Notes under the pieces: generated by a model
The model's database searches: none
The model's input: the letters and a program-made list of their open reading frames with translations, nothing else
Told to the model about the DNA's origin: nothing
NCBI GenBank assembly: GCA_963971285.1
Contig: OZ020249.1
Location: 4,836,001-4,900,000 of the forward strand
DNA: 64,000 nucleotides
Direction: 5' to 3'
Source of the DNA: Astropecten irregularis
Lineage: Eukaryota > Echinodermata > Asteroidea > Paxillosida > Astropectinidae
Shown: one piece after another, positions 62,901-64,000 of the stretch
Numbering within the stretch: the stretch's first letter is position 1
How the letters are laid out: every line of letters starts with the position of its first letter
Translations under genes and position numbers: made by a program

Positions 62901-63136
62901 CATCTTTTGTCAAACTTGTCCAACAATGAGTAAATTCTTATCTAGCCTCGTTTATTTCCACAGAGAAAATTTACAAAGCCAGTGAAGGGAGATGCTTGGA
63001 TCTTGTCGTAAAAAAACCAACAAAGGCCCTTCCACGATTACACAATTCACCTTTTGTTTTCATTTTGTTTCCTCTTTTGTCTTTGTCTAGTTGGAAGCAG
63101 TTGCAGATAGTTGGGATGCACAGACATCGACCATAG
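23965..63136 (+). CDS. Rho guanine nucleotide exchange factor with Ras-binding-like domain (3'-partial, five exons)
   Basis: Exons 23965-24570, 50391-50577, 51396-51498, 53599-53689 and 63091-63136. All junctions are GT-AG with phases 0, 1, 2 and 0 matching, giving 344 codons so far. Residues 1-185 are low-complexity Ser/Arg/Asp/Glu-rich (DDSEEEGDEDIWSS). Then IQVFAWLPNGNRVT joins LTGQPSMRIKDLISDVT across the first intron, reading like the beta1-beta2-alpha1 of a Raf-type Ras-binding beta-grasp fold. After about 20 residues the DH domain begins: LNEIISSERVYCNLLQSIF (helix 1), YKEPL, DHIRIFSSVKLMVTVSATFL, LEAVADSWDAQTSTIG. The DH core and the expected PH domain lie beyond the window. Role by family: GDP/GTP exchange on Rho GTPases. 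RBD-then-DH order recalls PLEKHG5-like GEFs, but orthology is not established. Start chosen at the ATG with an A at -3 (gaccATG). Confidence 0.87.
24571..26880. other. Start of the large RhoGEF intron, unclassified
   Basis: AT-rich sequence starting with donor gtaagt. No exon, RNA gene or recognisable repeat family was found in these 2.3 kb. Confidence 0.4.
26886..27043. mobile_element. Palindromic SINE S1 remnant
   Basis: The left half is an S1 tail plus tRNA-like 3' half on the - strand. The right half is the same piece on the + strand (GTCGCCGGTT, CCCGCTCCAGTCAATTTTTC). They meet at the anticodon-arm sequence CCTGTACGGTATTCAGG. Confidence 0.8.
27192..27225 (+). repeat. ATGA microsatellite
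   Basis: About seven ATGA/TTGA units. Short and imperfect. Confidence 0.8.
27504..27774. mobile_element. MITE family D copy
   Basis: Ends GGGGCCAATTTCATA and ATGACATTTGCCCC. The subterminal hairpin GCTTAGCA/TGCTAAGC motif is present. A 30-bp piece of the left end (TTTCATACTAGAGCTGTTTA) is duplicated in tandem. Confidence 0.8.
27965..28142 (-). mobile_element. Dispersed repeat F, copy 1
   Basis: About 95% similar by eye to 29952-30118 and 50158-50330. On the - strand it has an open frame reading MAFVALVLGL.APFKCF and DFPMEVPLAMEKW.CPFQNQ. The ends carry inverted CCTTGAA/TTCAAGG motifs, suggesting a MITE of about 165 bp. Confidence 0.7.
28976..29339 (-). mobile_element. MITE family A copy 4 (complete)
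   Basis: TTAAAGGTAATATCATAC to GTATGATACTACCTTTAA, 364 bp, in reverse orientation relative to 12743-13090. TTAA at both tips. Confidence 0.9.
29952..30118 (+). mobile_element. Dispersed repeat F, copy 2
   Basis: Carries the same open frame as 27965-28142 (EPMAFVALVLGLGAPFKCF, PMEVPLAMEKWPCPFQNQ) with a one-codon insertion (extra CAT). Confidence 0.7.
30200..30331. mobile_element. MITE family C copy 2
   Basis: Inverted ends CAATAGCACTACGCACT and AGTGCGGAACGCTATTA. Short 132-bp subtype, in inverse orientation to 35464-35611. Confidence 0.8.
30548..30689. repeat. Palindromic MITE (hairpin)
   Basis: Arms TTAATACGGGCGTCTCACAA...ATTGGCCAACGCGTTG and their inverse match over about 57 bp with few mismatches, leaving a loop of about 28 bp. 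Ends in TTAA on both sides. Confidence 0.88.
32160..32416. mobile_element. MITE family D copy, left of an abutting pair
   Basis: GGGGCTAATTTCATGGAGCTGC to GCTAAGCATCTCTATGAAATTGGCCCC, with AACAGGATTAACAACC and TGTTCTTTGGCTTTTGTTCG inside. Confidence 0.85.
32417..32658. mobile_element. MITE family D copy, right of an abutting pair
   Basis: The same element in inverted orientation, directly abutting the copy at 32160-32416. Ends GGGGCTAATTTCATGGAGC and GCTCTATGAAATTGGCCCC. Confidence 0.85.
33074..33400 (+). mobile_element. MITE family A, variant A2
   Basis: The left half is family A (AAATGTTCACAGATTTACG). The right half is the alternative A2 sequence (CCAGATGTCCGATTGAGCTCA) also seen at 12302-12600. 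The right terminus is not recognised. Confidence 0.7.
34531..34980. mobile_element. Tc1/mariner-like MITE
   Basis: Ends ACAGGGTGTCCC and GGGACACCCT, followed inside by AAAAAAATGCAACACT and its inverse, flanked by TA. About 450 bp, non-coding. CAGGGTGTCCC tips with TA duplication are typical of mariner-type elements. The interior is also partly self-complementary (CTATCACCATGTAGAA versus TTCTACATGGTGATAG). Confidence 0.85.
35010..35057. repeat. Perfect short hairpin with flanking TTAGACC
   Basis: CCATGGAGCTAGGAAG, GTCT, CTTCCTAGCTCCATGG: a perfect 16-bp stem with a 4-nt loop, flanked on both sides by TTAGACC. Confidence 0.85.
35464..35611. mobile_element. MITE family C copy 3
   Basis: Ends CAATAGCGTTCCGCACTAAT and GCGCAGTGCTATTA, with TGACGTCACA next to the left end. 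Same subtype as 30200-30331 in opposite orientation. Confidence 0.82.
36231..36350. repeat. Palindromic MITE (hairpin)
   Basis: GCTTTGTGATCATCGCTAAA...AAACGGAAAATA and TATTTTCCGTTT...TTTAGCGATGATCGCAAAGC are inverted, with a short GC-rich loop at about 36282-36300. Confidence 0.8.
37761..38215 (+). mobile_element. MITE family L copy 1
   Basis: Shares TTAAGGAGAGTGAGAGTGATC, TTGTTCAACAGGACAAGCAAAAG and TTTAGCAAGAGCAAACTGCT with the inverted copy at 40052-40525. Ends AGGCCTTGATTTTTA and TAAAATAAAGCCCT are weakly inverted. Confidence 0.85.
38631..38828. mobile_element. MITE family C copy 4
   Basis: CAATAGCGCTCCGCACTAAT to AGTGCGGAACGCTATTG, 198 bp, same long subtype as 5305-5495. Confidence 0.88.
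39050..39413 (-). mobile_element. SINE family S2, near full-length
   Basis: Reverse of 41789-42152. The tRNA-like head (about 39345-39413) has B-box-like GGGTTCGAATCCA. The central domain contains CTTGGGCAAGATGCTTTGTC and the ACCCAGGTGTAAATGGGTACC stretch common in marine invertebrate SINEs. Confidence 0.8.
39896..40025. repeat. Short MITE with CTGTTTG ends
   Basis: GGGACTGTTTGTTTAACGCA...GGATCC versus GGATCC...TGCATTAATCAAACAGGCCC, inverted over about 40 bp. The flank CTGAG occurs on both sides. Confidence 0.75.
40052..40525 (-). mobile_element. MITE family L copy 2
   Basis: Inverted relative to 37761-38215, about 1.8 kb away, so the two copies could pair as a long-range inverted repeat. 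Confidence 0.85.
40755..41012. mobile_element. MITE with TAAGATTTCACGACGCG ends
   Basis: Exact 17-bp inverted tips TAAGATTTCACGACGCG and CGCGTCGTGAAATCTTA. The interior is CG-rich at both ends, 258 bp in total. Confidence 0.87.
41181..41324. mobile_element. MITE family H copy (complete palindrome)
   Basis: AATGGGAGACTTTTGGAGAG, then GTCTTGAGTCAACAGCGCA, then a GC-rich purine/pyrimidine-alternating centre, then the inverse. 144 bp, related to 1-77 and 56152-56298. Confidence 0.88.
41789..42152 (+). mobile_element. SINE family S2, full-length copy
   Basis: The tRNA-like head starts GTGCTGTGGCCTACTGG (A-box) with TTGGTTCAAATCC (B-box). It is followed by the conserved central domain (CTTGGGCAAGACGCTTTGTC, CACCCAGGTGTAAATGGGTA), the 3' region and an ATT microsatellite tail at 42142-42155. 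Confidence 0.85.
42349..43786 (+). repeat. 20-bp minisatellite array (about 70 units)
   Basis: The unit is CAGTAAAGTTGACGGCTGGC or T. From 42349 to about 43110 the period is strictly 20 bp with few substitutions; after that it becomes irregular, with deletions and divergent units. Open frames on the - strand here arise only from the repeat. Confidence 0.95.
43790..44530. other. Unclassified intronic sequence
   Basis: No exon or repeat was recognised between the two tandem arrays. Confidence 0.4.
44540..44945 (+). repeat. GTTT/GTTC tetranucleotide repeat with 80-88 bp superunits
   Basis: Runs of TTTG and TTCG are broken by a conserved block, CACACGTTTATCCGTTCG then TTGCATTGCATTGTTTG, at 44714, 44794 and 44882. 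The 113-180 codon frames rich in Phe/Val/Cys/Leu reflect the repeat and are not credible proteins. Confidence 0.92.
45000..47710. other. Unclassified intronic sequence
   Basis: Contains poly-A (45261-45278) and poly-T (45405-45417) runs and CCCCAGGG-rich DNA at 46730-46900 and 47280-47520. No exon, RNA gene or complete element was recognised. Confidence 0.4.
47715..48149. mobile_element. MITE with TTAAAGGTTTACTGTAATC ends
   Basis: Exact 19-bp inverted tips TTAAAGGTTTACTGTAATC and GATTACAGTAAACCTTTAA. 435 bp, TTAA at both borders, no ORF. Confidence 0.9.
48755..49137 (-). mobile_element. MITE family A copy 5
   Basis: TTAAAGATAATATCATAC to ATGATAGTACATGTACCTTTAA, the most diverged full-length copy. 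Same orientation as 28976-29339. Confidence 0.85.
49375..49440 (+). mobile_element. SINE S1 tail fragment
   Basis: CACTTTTCAATGACTTATAAT and TCAGTTTCCCTTGTGG match the S1 body next to the 32-bp terminal repeat. No tRNA-like head. Confidence 0.7.
49760..49876 (-). mobile_element. Dispersed repeat P fragment
   Basis: Inverse of the 3' parts of 57760-58068 and 61695-62062 (GATGAACCAAGATTTCC, GTGACTGTTTGCA, CTGTTGAGTCCAT). Confidence 0.75.
49877..50157 (+). mobile_element. Dispersed repeat O copy 1
   Basis: Matches 59908-60185 throughout (GCATTTAGATCAAG, TTTCTTTTAGATCCAGTATG, GAGCCAAACGTTGGTCTCTG, CCCAGCACTA). It runs straight into repeat F. Confidence 0.75.
50158..50330 (+). mobile_element. 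Dispersed repeat F, copy 3
   Basis: Reads MAFVALVLGLRAPFKCF and PMEVPLAMEKWPCPF in the same frame as the other copies, then a lost base brings in a stop. It ends about 60 bp before RhoGEF exon 2. Confidence 0.7.
50391..50577 (+). CDS. RhoGEF exon 2 (second half of Ras-binding-like domain)
   Basis: Flanked by ttttcag and gtaggt. Enters in phase 0 and leaves in phase 1. Encodes LTGQPSMRIKDLISDVT to KEETEE. It completes the beta-grasp started by the exon ending at 24570, which argues against missed exons inside the 25.8-kb intron. Confidence 0.88.
50919..51027 (-). mobile_element. SINE family S2 5' fragment
   Basis: The tRNA-like head and start of the central domain only: TTGCCCAAGGACGCAAGC, TTGAACCCACAATCTGCAG, CCACTATGCCACAGCAC. 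Lies between RhoGEF exons 2 and 3. Confidence 0.75.
51396..51498 (+). CDS. RhoGEF exon 3 (start of DH domain)
   Basis: Flanked by tttctag and gtaaat, phases 1 and 2. Encodes AADKRLAVLNEIISSERVY and NLLQSIFMTYKEPL, the typical first DH helix (E-x-x-S/T-E-R-x-Y). Confidence 0.9.
51712..52074 (-). mobile_element. MITE family A copy 6 (complete)
   Basis: CTAAAGGTAATACCATGTATAC to GTATGATACTACCTTTAA, 363 bp, reverse orientation, in the intron between RhoGEF exons 3 and 4. Confidence 0.88.
52342..52826 (+). mobile_element. MITE family G, left copy of a head-to-head pair
   Basis: Ends GGGTGCACCACACTAAATA and AAGTGTGGTGCAACC. 485 bp. Almost every position has its complement in 52832-53315. Confidence 0.88.
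52832..53315 (-). mobile_element. MITE family G, right (inverted) copy
   Basis: GGGTGCACCACACTAAATA to TTTAGTGTGGTGCATCCC, flanked by CTATG on both sides (52827-52831, 53316-53320), a likely target duplication for this copy. Only 5 bp separate it from the left copy. Confidence 0.88.
53599..53689 (+). CDS. RhoGEF exon 4 (DH helix 2)
   Basis: Flanked by aatttcag and gtaaga. Encodes RKSPSMPKSDHIRIFSS followed by VKLMVTVSATFLTK, matching the I-x-x-I-F-x-x-[IV]...FL pattern of DH domains. Confidence 0.88.
53690..56050. other. RhoGEF intron 4, first part, unclassified
   Basis: No exon or repeat family was recognised. A frame at 54365-54553 reads MRCCCVPLCQNTTRTCR...HFYRIPKDK; its C-x-V-P-x-C...H-F-Y-R-I-P pattern resembles the N-terminal half of a THAP zinc finger, with no continuation. 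Confidence 0.4.
54443..54553 (+). pseudogene. Possible THAP-type zinc finger fragment
   Basis: Reads MRCCCVPLCQNT...KNIHFYRIPKDKIVRK and then a stop. THAP domains begin M-x-x-C-x-x-x-x-C and continue with F-[HY]-x-[FI]-P, so spacing and motif fit the first about 35 of roughly 80-90 residues. The rest (the AVPTIF end) is missing, which suggests a decayed transposase- or THAP-derived fragment, or the first exon of an unrecognised gene. No splice partner was identified. Confidence 0.4.
56152..56298. mobile_element. MITE family H copy
   Basis: GAGACTTTTGAGAACCGGTC and GACTTGAAGAACGGTTCTC..AAGTCTC, with a GC-rich alternating centre (GCGCACGCGCACGC, GCATGCGCGCG). Confidence 0.87.
56808..57194. mobile_element. 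MITE with TTAAGCCCTGTCTGCACTGG ends
   Basis: Left TTAAGCCCTGTCTGCACTGG and right CCAGTGCGGACAGGGCTTAA, with ACTTTTTTT and AAAAAAAGT inside. The middle repeats GTCCGCACT...GGACTTTTGACTCGG twice. TTAA occurs at both borders. Confidence 0.88.
57665..57720 (-). mobile_element. SINE S1 tRNA-like 5' half
   Basis: The - strand reads GGGCTGGACAGCTCAGTTGG and GTAGAGCTCC as in S1. The B-box half is absent. Confidence 0.6.
57760..58068 (+). mobile_element. Dispersed repeat P copy
   Basis: Similar to 61695-62062 throughout, including TTTTGGCTGAATTTGGTA, CGAAATAATCTTGC, a C run and CTACTAAATCGTT. Confidence 0.78.
58170..58648. repeat. Long palindrome (about 240-bp arms)
   Basis: The centre GGGAGCCTTTTCTTTTGAACAAAAGGCTCCC lies at 58393-58423. 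The arms mirror each other out to AGAGGATGTTAAACACTCAAC (58177) and GTTGAGTGTTTAACATCCTCT (58622). Includes TGACGTCA. No coding frame. Confidence 0.9.
59622..59644 (+). repeat. GA microsatellite
   Basis: Eleven AG units. Confidence 0.9.
59908..60185 (+). mobile_element. Dispersed repeat O copy 2
   Basis: Matches 49877-50157. Followed by a truncated piece resembling repeat F (CCCTTGGCAAGGAAAAATTG, CTTGCCC) to about 60242. Confidence 0.72.
60260..60605. mobile_element. MITE with AAGGGCTTTTCACACTAT ends
   Basis: TTAAGGGCTTTTCACACTAT and ATAGTGTGAAAAGGCCTTTA are inverted. The interior has AACCCCGAGATTT and CAACCCGG repeats, like 4084-4390. Confidence 0.82.
61695..62062 (+). mobile_element. Dispersed repeat P copy, longest
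   Basis: Contains an 18-C run at about 61845-61862. The right end TGTACGCAGCCTTAC is the inverse of GGCAGCGTACA at 49766. Confidence 0.75.
62070..63090. other. RhoGEF intron 4, last part, unclassified
   Basis: No element was recognised. Ends in the pyrimidine-rich acceptor tract tttcctcttttgtctttgtctag before exon 5. Confidence 0.45.
63091..63136 (+). CDS. RhoGEF exon 5 (DH segment)
   Basis: A 46-bp exon between tttgtctag and gtaagt encoding LEAVADSWDAQTSTIG. It continues FLTK from the previous exon in phase 0 and fits the FLxxLexxxxxW...IGD stretch of DH domains. It is too short to be found by ORF length. Confidence 0.82.
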
Positions 63137-64000
63137 GTAAGTAAAAGATGCCATCATTGTCTTAATCCTAGGACTGAAAATGGTCTTTGCCTTGATGTGG
63201 ATTCCTCCCTTTGAACCTACTCTTGTTTCTCTGTTGGAGGTACCCCTTGTTGTTTAGTTAGAAAAATGGCCTTGGACTTCAAGAAGGATACTTTATCCGG
63301 CCAGATTATTTACCTATTATAAAAAATGGTTGTACTTTCCATCACAACTGCTCATCCTTTGCTTCAAGTGATGCAGAATCACTCATTGGACCATCTCAGA
63401 TGTTCAAGAACTATTTGGCCTTAAAATGAAGCTATTCAGAGTAAAGGGTTTATAATTCAAATCACAACATCCAAACTCTACCCCACCGATCTATGATACA
63501 AACTGGATAGGTCGCACTGCTCTGCAGGTGAAGCATCCGTGCGGCCATTTTGGGATATTCAATACATTGGCAGGCCCGTAGGCCGGCGTATACAGAGAAT
63601 TGCTGCACTGCTTGCTGTGCAGTCATGCAGTGCAATGAGTATTGTGCTGAATATCCTTACATGACCGCTGGTGACTTCACGGCTCGCCGTCTAATCACTG
63701 CACCCACGACCTATCCAGTTTGTATAGATCAGTGGTCTACCCACACTGCTACCCGTTTACAGTGGAAAGGAAGAATTTGTTGTAAAGTGTCTTGCATAGG
63801 GACACTAGCACCATGTTCCTAAAGGCAGGATGGGCTTGATCCTGTAGAATATGCCACAAAGATCTAGAGTGCATGTTACACGAAACCTGCTTAGAAGTAA
63901 CTTAATGGATATCAAATTTATTGTCACTAAAAATGTGAAAAGGCAATGTTTATTTGTTGCTCAGTTTCTTATCTTTTTCTCAATTTCTTATTTTTCTCAA
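63137..64000. other. RhoGEF intron 5 (to window end)
   Basis: Starts gtaagt. No further DH exon was found before the window ends. The 90-codon frame at 63550-63822 is Cys/Thr-rich and shows no family resemblance. Confidence 0.5.

Overview
This window is animal genomic DNA, most likely from an invertebrate marine deuterostome such as an echinoderm or hemichordate. Its genes are split by GT-AG introns, and its AT-rich intergenic and intronic DNA is crowded with short inverted-repeat elements, tRNA-derived SINEs and simple repeats. The phylum call is an inference from gene style and repeat content; no species can be named.

Four protein-coding genes can be supported, all on the + strand. (1) Positions 115-6167 hold the last six visible exons of QRSL1, the mitochondrial GatA-type glutamyl-tRNA(Gln) amidotransferase subunit A; its 5' exons lie before the window. 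(2) and (3) Positions 13406-15979 and 18859-21015 hold two complete, tandemly duplicated four-exon genes for SLC16-type (monocarboxylate transporter-like) 12-helix carriers of 450 and 454 aa. (4) Positions 23965-63136 hold the first five recognisable coding exons of a Rho guanine nucleotide exchange factor. It has a serine-rich N-terminus, a Ras-binding-like beta-grasp segment and the start of a DH domain, and it continues past the window. Its first intron is about 25.8 kb. Every exon junction was checked by hand for splice sites and phase. The genes are functionally unrelated to one another apart from the transporter pair.

The rest is repeat-driven. Positions 1-13400 contain the QRSL1 introns and an intergenic stretch with tRNA-like SINE tandems, a SINE-interrupted MITE, a 2.3-kb foldback element with minisatellite arms (9559-11864) and an inverted-repeat element carrying a hammerhead-ribozyme-like motif (1129-1569). 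Positions 16-23.9 kb hold a LINE remnant and more MITEs around the duplicated transporters. The giant RhoGEF intron (24.6-50.4 kb) and the later introns (50.6-63.1 kb) hold at least a dozen further MITE families, long near-perfect palindromes (52342-53315, 58170-58648), a 1.4-kb 20-bp minisatellite (42349-43786) and a GTTT/GTTC repeat block (44540-44945). No rRNA gene, convincing functional tRNA gene or CRISPR array was seen.
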